From contig PMJC01000309.1 of the NCBI GenBank assembly GCA_003157235.1, forward strand, positions 1-7,899: a stretch of DNA of 7,899 bases, given 5' to 3'. A program made the translations under genes and the position numbers. The notes beneath the pieces are model-generated. The model was not told the origin of the DNA, ran no database searches, and worked only from the letters and a program-made list of their open reading frames with translations. Below are positions 1 to 5,999 of the stretch, one piece after another; position 1 is the first letter of the stretch, and each line of letters begins with the position of its first letter. This DNA comes from Methanosarcina sp. (GTDB lineage: Archaea; Halobacteriota; Methanosarcinia; Methanosarcinales; Methanosarcinaceae).

Positions 1-86
1 CCCTGTGCAATCATGCCTGAATTCATGACTTCTTTTACTGCGTCAATCTCTTCTTTACCCAGCAGAGGTTTAGCAATCGGGATCAT
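1..86 (-). CDS. DegT/DnrJ/EryC1/StrS family PLP-dependent sugar aminotransferase, N-terminal fragment
   Basis: Only the first 28 codons lie in the window; the gene runs off the left edge. The start is the ATG at 86-84. Reading begins MIPIAKPLLGKEEIDAVKEV and continues MNSGMIAQ. This is the standard opening of DegT/DnrJ/EryC1/StrS aminotransferases: an 'IP.a.P.lg.eE..av.eVl.SG....G' pattern before the PLP-binding core. Members move an amino group from glutamate onto a keto-sugar nucleotide in the cytoplasm. An AGGT ribosome site (complement of 93-96) sits 6 nt before the start. It begins 59 bp after the sugar acyltransferase on the same strand, so the two are probably co-transcribed. An aminotransferase making an amino sugar and an acyltransferase capping it are a familiar pair (WbpE with WbpD, or FdtB/QdtB with FdtC/QdtC). 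The PLP lysine lies outside the window, so the exact sugar substrate cannot be judged. Confidence 0.85.
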   Translation of the reverse strand, partial: MIPIAKPLLGKEEIDAVKEVMNSGMIAQ

Positions 87-145
87 TTTTGGACCTTTTT
101 AATGTTACTATAATTTGCGCTTACTTAAGTTTAATTATTAAACAG

Positions 146-814
146 TTATATTTCATTCAATTCACATAAATCCTTCGGAAGTTCTCGTATTCTGGCGGGC
201 GCGCCAATAGCAAGTTTCCAGGAAGGTACGCTTTTTGTTACAAGTGCTCCTCCGGCAACCATTGCTCCTTCTCCAATTTCAACATCTGGAAGTAGGGTTG
301 CATTTGCACCTATCGAAGCACCTTTTCTCAAAACAGGACCTTTTAACTCGTATTTTTTTCGGATGGGATATTTATCATTGACGAGAACAGCACAGGGACC
401 TATAAACACACTGTCTTCGATAACAACATTGGTAGGAATATATACATTGCCCTGAATGTTGACATTGTTTCCGATATTTACATGGCCGTCTATAATGACA
501 TTGGTTCCAATAAGGACATCATTTCCTATTTCAGTGTTTTCTCGAATCATCACATTATGTCCAGTTTTTAAGTTTTTCCCAGTGTTTACATTAGAAAATA
601 TCGTTGAGCCGATCCTTATAATCGAATTCTGGCCTATGGTACAGCCCGGGAAATCAAAATCTTCAATTTCGATATTCTGTTTCAAGATTTCCATAAGGAT
701 CTTGTGTTCTGGGTATCCAAGAATCACATTTTCCAGTATTACCGTGTCTTTCCCGATTACAGAGGTACCATATATTTTAGAAGAACTGTGAATTTTAAAT
801 TTAGGCGAGTTCAT
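146..814 (-). CDS. Left-handed beta-helix (hexapeptide-repeat) sugar N-acyltransferase, WbpD/WxcM-N-like
   Basis: The 222-residue protein is built almost entirely of hexapeptide repeats of the [LIV]-G-x4 type, which form a left-handed beta-helix. They run from about residue 14 to 45 and 57 to 204. A short non-repeat insert (about 34-56, centred on YPEHKILMEILKQ) breaks the helix. His86 in TGHNVMIRE is in the position where this fold often carries the catalytic base. NDKYP (146-150), then GPVLRKGASIGANATLLP and GAMVAGGALVTKSVP, closely match the acetyl-CoA-dependent acyltransferases that cap amino groups on UDP- or dTDP-3-amino sugars. The tail IGAPARI is also typical, and the length is normal. 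The ATG at 814 is preceded by AGAGGA (complement of 818-823). The aminotransferase that would supply its substrate starts 59 bp downstream. The family is clear; the sugar (2,3-diamino acid sugar or 3- or 4-amino deoxyhexose) is not determined. Confidence 0.9.
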   Translation of the reverse strand: MNSPKFKIHSSSKIYGTSVIGKDTVILENVILGYPEHKILMEILKQNIEIEDFDFPGCTIGQNSIIRIGSTIFSNVNTGKNLKTGHNVMIRENTEIGNDVLIGTNVIIDGHVNIGNNVNIQGNVYIPTNVVIEDSVFIGPCAVLVNDKYPIRKKYELKGPVLRKGASIGANATLLPDVEIGEGAMVAGGALVTKSVPSWKLAIGAPARIRELPKDLCELNEI

Positions 815-1025
815 TTATCCTCTAGTTTTTCAATTTTTTTAATTGACCCGGATAATTTTTTCCTAAAGCATTAAATTTTTCTGTTCACTCTTTTCATAGT
901 TTTGCTTCTTACATCCCCAATGATACTGATAATCTATAGGTGGGGTAGACCCAAATAATAAGTTTCATGTTTATTTTCCCGAAGCTCAGTTTCATTAATT
1001 TTCAGAATTATCTTCATTTTTTGGG

Positions 1026-1276
1026 TGAAATACTCTTTGTAATTATTTAAACTATTTGGTTTATTTCCCCTCTCTATCGTTTATCGTATATTTTCGGATG
1101 AATTTCTTCAATCCATATTTTTCATTGCACCCATTATTGTGCAACACAGTTTCGAATCTTCATTTACAGAGAGCTTCGATAGATCTCTGATTTTCATGAG
1201 TCATATTACATACTATTTATAAGAATATGACGAAATTAAGGGATTTTCTTGAAATACTCTATACATGAAATACTCT
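1026..1276 (+). repeat. Three copies of the 11-mer TGAAATACTCT
   Basis: Exact copies of TGAAATACTCT lie at 1026-1036, 1250-1260 and 1266-1276. The last two form a tandem with a 16-bp period, and both continue with a TA/CAT-rich spacer. They lie between the divergent glycan operon and the small broken gene. Spaced short direct repeats of this sort can be regulator-binding sites, but nothing in the sequence names a regulator. In DNA this AT-rich, a chance origin is possible for the outlying copy and less likely for the tandem pair. Confidence 0.5.
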
Positions 1277-1513
1277 ACATAATACTATTAAATGGGGACA
1301 ACTTCTATAAAAAATTAATAACATATGGAGATTCCATTACTAAAATGATATCATTATTTTCAGGCGATTTTTTGTAAGACTTGATATATTATTTTTATAT
1401 AGGTCTTTCTGTTAGTTTGTATTTTTATTTTTGATTTAATATCTCTCTGTAATGTTTTTACTGTCTAGCATTATGTTTTTGATGTTTTCCTGATCATAGT
1501 TCATTACCAGAAT

Positions 1514-1526
1514 TAAAGTTTATTAC
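1514..1526 (+). promoter_or_regulatory. Putative archaeal promoter (BRE/TATA-like) of the broken gene
   Basis: TAAAGTTTATTAC combines a purine-rich BRE-like part with a TATA-like TTTATTA. It would start transcription near 1548, a few bases before the GAGGT ribosome site at 1554-1558 and the ATG at 1564. The spacing is right for a short leader, but TATA-like strings are common in DNA of this composition. Confidence 0.3.
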
Positions 1527-1563
1527 TAAAATTTCTTTACTGTATACCGAATTGAGGTAAACC

Positions 1564-1918
1564 ATGGGAAACATAGAAGGATTTGAAAGGATCGCTCGAG
1601 TTTTTTCCTTTCTCCCGAGTTTTCTGTGATTGTTGAAAACTTAATGAAAACGGATATGTCGATGGCGTTAAGGATATTTTGGAATAACATCAATTAAGTA
1701 ATGAAGGGGGGATCCAGTTTGTCAGTATGAGTAGTATCATCTTCAGTTACAAAATTAGTTCTATAAATCAGAACAAATTAAAAAAAGTTATTGGATGCGA
1801 TGAAGTTATTGATCATGACAGTGAAAATAAATACACTTATGATATCAACGCAGCTAGTTTATTGCCTTTATCTTCTGAATTACGCAATGTAGTTGACATA
1901 ATCACTTTATCTGATTAA
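1564..1918 (+). pseudogene. Small gene of unknown function, apparently broken by two frameshifts
   Basis: A good ribosome site (GAGGT, 1554-1558) precedes the ATG at 1564. The first frame reads MGNIEGFERIARVF and then meets TGA at 1627. Moving to the next frame at the T6 run (1601-1606) gives SPEFSVIVENLMKTDMSMAL, ending at TAA 1695. A second shift near 1690 joins HQLSNEGGIQFV, which runs straight into the last open stretch (ATG 1727, 63 codons, TAA 1916-1918). Read together this is about 118 residues of protein-like sequence in three consecutive frames. One frameshift sits at a homopolymer, a common place for slippage. The last part (LKKVIGCDEVIDHD, then NAASLLPLSSELRNVVDII) faintly recalls the end of a TrkA-N/RCK nucleotide-binding domain ('lkk.GadeVi... 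ll'), but this is too weak to assign. Alternatively, only the 63-codon piece is expressed; its poly-G stretch (1706-1711) is 15 nt before ATG 1727, which is too far for a standard ribosome site. Confidence 0.4.
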
Positions 1919-2246
1919 GCAAAATATAATTATAAGAAGTTCTTAATTTTTGATCTCATACTGCAAAATCTTCTGCTATTTCTCTCGAATCTTCAACTCC
2001 CTATCTAAGGTTCAAAATCCCAAAAATAAGAATTATTTCAGATTGATACTGTTTTTAATTATATAACGAAAATTCCTATTTATCTCTATTTTTTTACGCG
2101 AATACTGTCCCTATTTTTCTCGCCAATTCATTTATTTGATCCTATTTTTTTTCTGTTTATTTTTCATTGATTTTAAAGGTAGCTTCCATTATTCTCAAAA
2201 TACTCTTTTTGTCTTCAATATCATCAGAAGATATTGATTATACCTA

Positions 2247-2267
2247 AAAGATGTATTCAACATCTTT
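2247..2267. repeat. Perfect 8-bp stem-loop
   Basis: AAAGATGT and ACATCTTT are exact inverted arms around a 5-nt loop (ATTCA). A CTTTTT run follows about 8 bases downstream. It may act as an RNA hairpin or a protein site, but no flanking gene gives it a role. Confidence 0.4.
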
Positions 2268-2526
2268 ATATTCACTTTTTGGATGGTATTTACAAAAACT
2301 TTTCCTGCTTTGAATATTTTTTATAGTTTCTGAATAAATTCGTTCCCTTGAAACTTTTTAGAGTTAATACTCTTGTTTCTTAATATATACCTTATTATAA
2401 TATGATATTTTTTACTACTTTTTTATTGTTGCATCATAATATTCTGATGTTATATTTTAAGTGAGTATTGTCCTAATATTTTCGTGTTTATTATGAACGG
2501 TTTTTAGGTATAATTTATATCTTACG

Positions 2527-2547
2527 TTACTACAGTCTTCGTAGTAA
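2527..2547. repeat. Perfect 7-bp stem-loop
   Basis: TTACTAC and GTAGTAA are exact inverted arms around a 7-nt loop (AGTCTTC). No gene lies within several hundred bases, so the function is unknown. Confidence 0.35.
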
Positions 2548-2615
2548 ACTCATATTTTATCAAGAGGAAAATGCATTTCTGGTCAAGTATTTAAATTCCC
2601 TCATTGCACTTAAAC

Positions 2616-2834
2616 TTAGAAGTGAAGAATGAAGAATACAAAAGAAAAGCAATAAGTGAAAATTTTTTCAGTGTATTTCTGTTTTCTCCGTGATTTATAG
2701 AATTTCGCACAGCTTAGAATAAATAATTCAACTAAATCTTCATTTTTACTTAATAAGTTCCTGAAACTATTCGTTGGTTCCAGTTCTTTAAAGTCATAAT
2801 CTGTTTTTTCGGCTTCTTTTATAGTATGAGTCAA
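2616..2834 (-). other. Doubtful 72-codon reading frame, possible gene remnant
   Basis: The frame must start at a TTG (2834-2832) with no ribosome site. Upstream it is open for only five more codons before a TAA (2852-2850). The N-terminal two-thirds is charged and protein-like (KEAEKTDYDFKELEPTNSF, then NLLSKNEDLVELFILSCAKF). The C-terminus collapses into a low-complexity hydrophobic tail (CFSFVFFILHF), as expected where a true frame has been lost. An open stretch of this length can occur by chance in AT-rich DNA, so it may be a fragment of a decayed gene or nothing. I do not recognise a family. Confidence 0.2.
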
Positions 2835-3140
2835 GATAGATGGCTGTTTTTAAATTAAAGATTGAATGGTCCTTTTTGTTGATGAGAGAACAAATACATT
2901 CACGATTTTACTAAAGTATAAATGAATATGAGGATTTATTTCAATTGCTCTTTCAAATGTTTTCTAGCTAATCTCACAAAGTGAGAACCAAAAAGACAAT
3001 ATAATATCAATAAGGATCCACAGCTAAATAATTTAAGATATTTTTACACAATACTTAATTATTTTTATAATCACCTATATCTATTTCATTCCAAATAATT
3101 ATTTGTTGCCCAACTAATTGTGTAACAAGCTTTAATGAAT

Positions 3141-3150
3141 TTTTAAATAA
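3141..3150 (+). promoter_or_regulatory. Putative TATA box of the methyltransferase gene
   Basis: TTTTAAATAA lies where an archaeal TATA box should be for a transcript starting about 3171-3176. This gives a leader of roughly 15-25 nt before the start codon. Confidence 0.4.
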
Positions 3151-3188
3151 ATTATCCAAATAATAATCCAGCATCTATTATTGTTGAG

Positions 3189-3797
3189 TTGACTATAGTG
3201 TCAGTAGCCCCTAAGTACGACAGAATTGCACCCATATATGAGCTAATAGATTTGCCGCTCGAGCTTCTTATTTTCAAAAAATGGAGAAGAGAAGCACTTT
3301 CACGCCTAAACGGAAAAATTCTGGAAGTCGGAGTGGGAACTGGAAGAAATATGAACTACTATCCTCCATGTTGTTCGATAACAGGAATCGATAATAGCAA
3401 AGGAATGCTTGGAAAAGCTAGAGAGAACGCAAAGAATATGAAAAATGTCACTTTTATTCTTATGGACGCCGAAAGCCTTGGATTTTCGGATCACAGCTTC
3501 GATTATGTGGTTACGACTTTTGTGCTCTGCACAATCTCTGATCCAGTGAAAGCTCTTACTGAAATGAGACGTGTTCTGAAGCCATCCGGTGAGATGATAG
3601 CGCTAGAGCACATGTGCAGTGCCCACTCCATTATTGCTCGATTTGAGGAATTAATTGATCCGATTTTGTTTTCCCTGCTTGGGGATCATACAACTCGACA
3701 TACGGTGAGGAACATAAAAGAAGCTGGCTTTATCATTAAGGAAGCAAATGAATTGTTTTTTAAGGAAATTTTCTGGAAGATCCGAGCGAAACCGTAA
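3189..3797 (+). CDS. Class I SAM-dependent methyltransferase (Methyltransf_11 / UbiE- and METTL7-like)
   Basis: This is a 202-residue soluble Rossmann-fold methyltransferase. KYDRIAPIYELID (9-21) is the typical N-terminal signature. Motif I, ILEVGVGTGRN (44-54), is the glycine loop that binds S-adenosylmethionine. Asp68 in GIDNS is the acidic residue expected to hold the ribose hydroxyls. MDAESLGF (92-99) and FDYVVTTFVLC (104-114) are motifs II/III. EMRRVLKPSGEMIALEH (125-141) is the post-motif strand. The C-terminal DPILF...GDHTTRHTVRNIKEAGF resembles the METTL7/UbiE-like branch, whose members methylate lipids, quinones or small thiols. The substrate cannot be read from the sequence. The frame starts at TTG 3189; GTG 3198 (199 residues) is equally possible, and neither has a clear ribosome site. 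It stands alone, with its own TATA-like box and a T8 tract after it, so it is probably monocistronic. Confidence 0.9.
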   Translation: MTIVSVAPKYDRIAPIYELIDLPLELLIFKKWRREALSRLNGKILEVGVGTGRNMNYYPPCCSITGIDNSKGMLGKARENAKNMKNVTFILMDAESLGFSDHSFDYVVTTFVLCTISDPVKALTEMRRVLKPSGEMIALEHMCSAHSIIARFEELIDPILFSLLGDHTTRHTVRNIKEAGFIIKEANELFFKEIFWKIRAKP

Positions 3798-3830
3798 AGG
3801 TCTAATTCATGTGATACTTGAATTTAAAGA

Positions 3831-3838
3831 TTTTTTTT
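3831..3838 (+). terminator. T8 tract, likely archaeal terminator of the methyltransferase gene
   Basis: Eight consecutive T residues begin 34 nt after the stop codon. Archaeal RNA polymerase commonly terminates at such oligo-T tracts without needing a hairpin. Confidence 0.5.
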
Positions 3839-3867
3839 AATTATAGGACTTGTGCAATGGAAGTATA

Positions 3868-3907
3868 ATATTAAGTAAAATAGACGTATATTAAGTAAAA
3901 TAGACGT
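3868..3907 (+). repeat. Perfect tandem duplication of a 20-bp unit
   Basis: ATATTAAGTAAAATAGACGT occurs twice, head to tail, at 3868-3887 and 3888-3907 with no mismatch. The match does not extend past either end. Just after it lie two odd palindromes that share AGTTCAAC: GTTGAA-G-TTCAAC (3906-3918) and CAGTT-C-AACTG (3961-3971). Confidence 0.85.
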
Positions 3908-4158
3908 TGAAGTTCAACCTCAAATTTTAGACAATTATAGGTTTAATAGGATTGGGTTTTCAGTTCAACTGTGTAAATCTTAATATTAATACATTTATAG
4001 GTGGTACATTAATAATCAGTTAATTTTTATCCAGATAAGTTACATACTTAATTTTTTCTGTTCTGCGTGGTTTAGTTTTTGGTTCCCTGTATGCAGGTTC
4101 TCGAAAAAGAGTGAATTTGAACAAAGTGTATTGCTAGGATGAAAATATCAACCATCTA

Positions 4159-4419
4159 ATGAGGTATGAAACACCTATCTCTATTAAGGAATCAGTTAAC
4201 TTTAAATTGACTACCACATTAATTTTAGATCTCTTATTACATTTACTTCCAAGTGATGTAAAAAGTAAATGTGGCAAAGTAGCAATAGAATCAATTATTC
4301 GAACAGTTTTAAATAGCCAAGTAAAGAAATCTGGCGACATAAAAATTCCATTATTGTTGAGGATTTCGATAATTCTCATATTTCGTAGTATGTTTATAAC
4401 TGATATATATTACTCGTGA
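4159..4419 (+). CDS. Doubtful 86-codon hypothetical protein
   Basis: The frame is open from 4138, with the first ATG at 4159. It reads MRYETPISIKESVNFKLTTT, then a leucine-rich amphipathic stretch (LILDLLLHLLPSD), a mixed charged segment (VKSKCGKVAIESIIRTVLNS) and a hydrophobic end. The middle part looks protein-like. Against it, there is no ribosome site before ATG 4159 (GAGG overlaps the start codon), the opposite strand is also open over most of the same span, and the region contains a 10-bp inverted repeat. I recognise no family. It may be a real small gene, a fragment, or chance. Confidence 0.25.
   Translation: MRYETPISIKESVNFKLTTTLILDLLLHLLPSDVKSKCGKVAIESIIRTVLNSQVKKSGDIKIPLLLRISIILIFRSMFITDIYYS
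4239..4272. repeat. 10-bp perfect inverted repeat with 14-nt loop
   Basis: ACATTTACTT (4239-4248) and AAGTAAATGT (4263-4272) are exact reverse complements. Two G-T pairs could extend the stem outward in RNA. It lies inside the doubtful 86-codon frame. Confidence 0.5.
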
Positions 4420-4900
4420 AAATTAGAAGTTTATCTGAATATTCTATTATTTTGTTAAATTCTTTTACGTTTTTATTATTTACTGGGAATTTAAGATTTT
4501 AGCTATAATTTTTTTTTAGCTAAATTATTTTTTCTATATTATTTATTTTTGCTTCCAACATTATATTTTTCATATCTATTTTCATTACAGCAACTTTTTT
4601 GTTCTTCACTAAGGAGACCAAAATCTCAGAATTTATTCAGATTGAATCATTGGTTATGTTCCTGTTAATTGTTCATGTTGAAAGTTTATCTCCCTTTTTC
4701 TTGTATATTCACAAATCATAATTTTAGTTAGTTTCTTTGAACTATTAATCAAATCTAAAAAAACGAGTATATATCTAATTTTTGGGAAAATGTAGATAGA
4801 ATCTAGTGTATAAGATTTTCAATAATTCACAGACACACGACAAACATATTTTTCAGGTTCTTTTTTAAGTTACATCTAAGTAAAATTTCGAAAGGAGTCG
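4420..4900. other. AT-rich intergenic region, nothing supported
   Basis: The region is T-rich on the plus strand with frequent stops in all frames. A 29-codon GTG frame on the minus strand from 4609 is lysine/isoleucine-rich and has no ribosome site. AAGGAGA at 4611-4617 resembles a ribosome site, but no start codon follows at a usable distance. Confidence 0.5.
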
Positions 4901-4902
4901 AT

Positions 4903-4910
4903 CTATATAC
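4903..4910 (+). promoter_or_regulatory. Putative TATA box upstream of a possible small RNA
   Basis: CTATATAC follows a purine-rich BRE-like AAAGGAG (4891-4897). It would start transcription near 4933-4938. No coding frame begins there; the next feature downstream is the hairpin with T run at 4999-5023. Confidence 0.3.
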
Positions 4911-4998
4911 TTTTTAAAAATATTATCGCATTGATGCTGTGTTATAACTTTATTTTATGTGAAATTTTAGATGAAATAGCCTGCTAAAAAATATTTTC

Positions 4999-5023
4999 AG
5001 GATCCATATGTTGGGATCCTTTT
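4999..5023 (+). terminator. Hairpin followed by T run (terminator-like)
   Basis: AGGATCC (4999-5005) and GGATCCT (5014-5020) form a perfect 7-bp GC-containing stem around an 8-nt loop, followed by a four-T run (5020-5023). No supported gene lies upstream. It could be the 3' end of a small RNA of about 85-90 nt started from the TATA box near 4903. Alternatively it is simply an inverted repeat of two BamHI-type hexamers. Confidence 0.35.
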
Positions 5024-5408
5024 GAATATATCAGGAAAACGCAAGAATGCCTGAACCAGCTTTTTGAAGACTAAATGCCTATAAAATAATGGGGTAGCAA
5101 ATATATTTACTCTATTGTTGACATCCAGAAAAAAGAAATTAAGTTTGTGGTCACTACTGACATGCCATGAATCAATAAAAAGAATATTTAGAGAATGTTT
5201 AGATAAACATTAAAGAAGAATGCTTGATATAAGTGCAAAGATCTAGAAGGAAAACGAAAGAGAAGAGGAAGGATATATTTGTAAGGAAGGAAAATATACT
5301 GGCTTTTTCCGAGCTTGCTACCTGCCAACCATCTTTAAAGAGGTGGAAGCACTTCAAAAATTGAAAATTGCATACTAAGATAACACCTCCGAAAATGAAG
5401 TTTAAAGA
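5015..5408 (+). pseudogene. Coding-like fragments, possible remnant of a decayed gene
   Basis: This stretch is visibly less T-rich than its surroundings and reads as protein-like pieces on the plus strand. One frame gives DPFEYIRKTQECLNQLFED (from 5015) and, after two stops, KYIYSIVDIQKKEIKFVVTT. Another continues with ESIKRIFRECLDKH and, after two stops, EEGYICKEGKYTGFFRACYL then PTIFKEVEALQKLKIAY (open 5247-5375, stop 5376). 'YIYSIVDIQKKEI' followed by 'IKRIFRECL' vaguely resembles the catalytic core of DDE transposases ('..y.viDv.t.ei.'), but the C-terminal part does not fit one I know. Chance open frames remain possible. I assign no function. Confidence 0.25.
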
Positions 5409-5715
5409 GCCTGCAAACAAATACAGATCTAATAATATTCGACAGATTATAGCTAATTTTCGATGTATTCTGAATTTTATTTACGAAAAGAAATGAGAAG
5501 ATCATTGAGTATTTCAATAAATTTTTGATTATCACAATTCATATGTACCATATATGGGAATATGAAGAAATGGGAAAGTTGATCTAAATCTCCTTAAATA
5601 TTTAAAATGTTTTTGCCCGATCGGATTCTTAAAATTTGTTATTTCCTTTCTCATAGATTGCTGAGATCTGTGATTTTACAGCAAAATCAACAAAATGGCG
5701 AATAGACCATAACAC

Positions 5716-5724
5716 TTATAAATA
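5716..5724 (+). promoter_or_regulatory. TATA box upstream of the membrane microprotein
   Basis: TTATAAATA is one of the best TATA matches in the window. Initiation is expected around 5745, giving an untranslated leader of about 70 nt before the ATG at 5815. Long leaders are common in Methanosarcina. Confidence 0.45.
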
Positions 5725-5814
5725 TCTTTAAATTTTTTTGTCATTGTGCGCATAACGAAGTCTTCAATATAACGGTGGGAAACTTTTTTAGTAAGTTGTC
5801 GCATATTTAATATT

Positions 5815-5928
5815 ATGGGTCATAAGGCTAACGACCAACTAGACAATGTAAGTTCAAGTTTAATTTTTTTTATAACTATTATTGCAATAGTATTAAGCTT
5901 TTTAGGGATAATTATATCTCTGAAATAA
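5815..5928 (+). CDS. Single-pass membrane microprotein (37 residues), function unknown
   Basis: The ATG at 5815 opens a 37-codon frame ending at TAA 5926-5928. The N-terminus is hydrophilic (MGHKANDQLDNVSSS). It is followed by a continuous hydrophobic segment, residues 16-35 (LIFFITIIAIVLSFLGIIIS), and the C-terminus is Leu-Lys. The charged head, about 20 apolar residues and a terminal lysine are what a one-helix membrane protein needs, and random AT-rich frames seldom show this order. A good TATA box (5716-5724) lies upstream. Against it, no ribosome site is visible before the ATG; GGTGG at 5774-5778 is too far away. The frame stays open upstream to 5773 without another standard start. No family is recognised. 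The decayed tnpB ends 70 bp downstream on the other strand. Confidence 0.45.
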   Translation: MGHKANDQLDNVSSSLIFFITIIAIVLSFLGIIISLK

Positions 5929-5958
5929 ATGATGTTCACTAGGCAATAAATGCAAACA

Positions 5959-5984
5959 TCTCTCCAATCATACCTCTCTCCAAT
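5959..5984. repeat. Two copies of TCTCTCCAAT beside the decayed tnpB 3' end
   Basis: Exact 10-bp direct copies lie at 5959-5968 and 5975-5984 (16-bp period). They are enclosed by inverted hexamers TGCAAA (5951-5956) and TTTGCA (5987-5992). They lie within 50 bp of the stop codon of the tnpB remnant, where the right end of an IS605-type element and the 3' part of its guide RNA would be expected. That link is inferred from position only. Confidence 0.45.
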
Positions 5985-5999
5985 TATTTGCAAAGTTAA

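Larger units (their letters stand above)
815..1563. other. AT-rich intergenic region without a convincing gene
   Basis: Two short ATG frames occur (27 codons from 967 and 30 codons from 1098), but neither has a ribosome site or recognisable composition. The minus-strand promoter of the glycan genes should lie in the left part. A weak TATA-like AAATTTAA on the minus strand around 872-879 is the nearest candidate. The right part has the three-copy 11-bp repeat listed separately and the promoter of the broken gene at 1564. Confidence 0.5.
1919..2615. other. AT-rich intergenic region with two short hairpins
   Basis: No gene is supported on either strand. The longest coding-like stretch on the minus strand (1956-2237) contains seven stops in about 94 codons, the rate expected by chance here. 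Two perfect stem-loops are listed separately. T-rich runs on the plus strand are frequent throughout. Confidence 0.5.

Noticed and set aside
456..791. 111-codon plus-strand frame
   Set aside because: It lies antisense within the hexapeptide acyltransferase; the periodic repeats of that gene keep the opposite frame open.
1956..2237. Charged minus-strand peptide fragments resembling a decayed gene
   Set aside because: About seven stops in 94 codons is the chance rate for this composition, and no family pattern emerged.
2925..2963. Minus-strand peptide KTFERAIEINPHIHL, resembling the end of a TPR repeat
   Set aside because: It is a single short match bounded by a stop, with no second repeat nearby; too little to support a TPR gene remnant.
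5199..5535. Two overlapping hydrophobic minus-strand frames (73 and 66 codons)
   Set aside because: They are antisense to the more protein-like plus-strand fragments and have low-complexity Phe/Leu/Ser composition.
5548..5557. CCATATATGG perfect palindrome
   Set aside because: A 10-bp AT-rich palindrome is expected by chance in this DNA and no promoter or gene is placed to use it.
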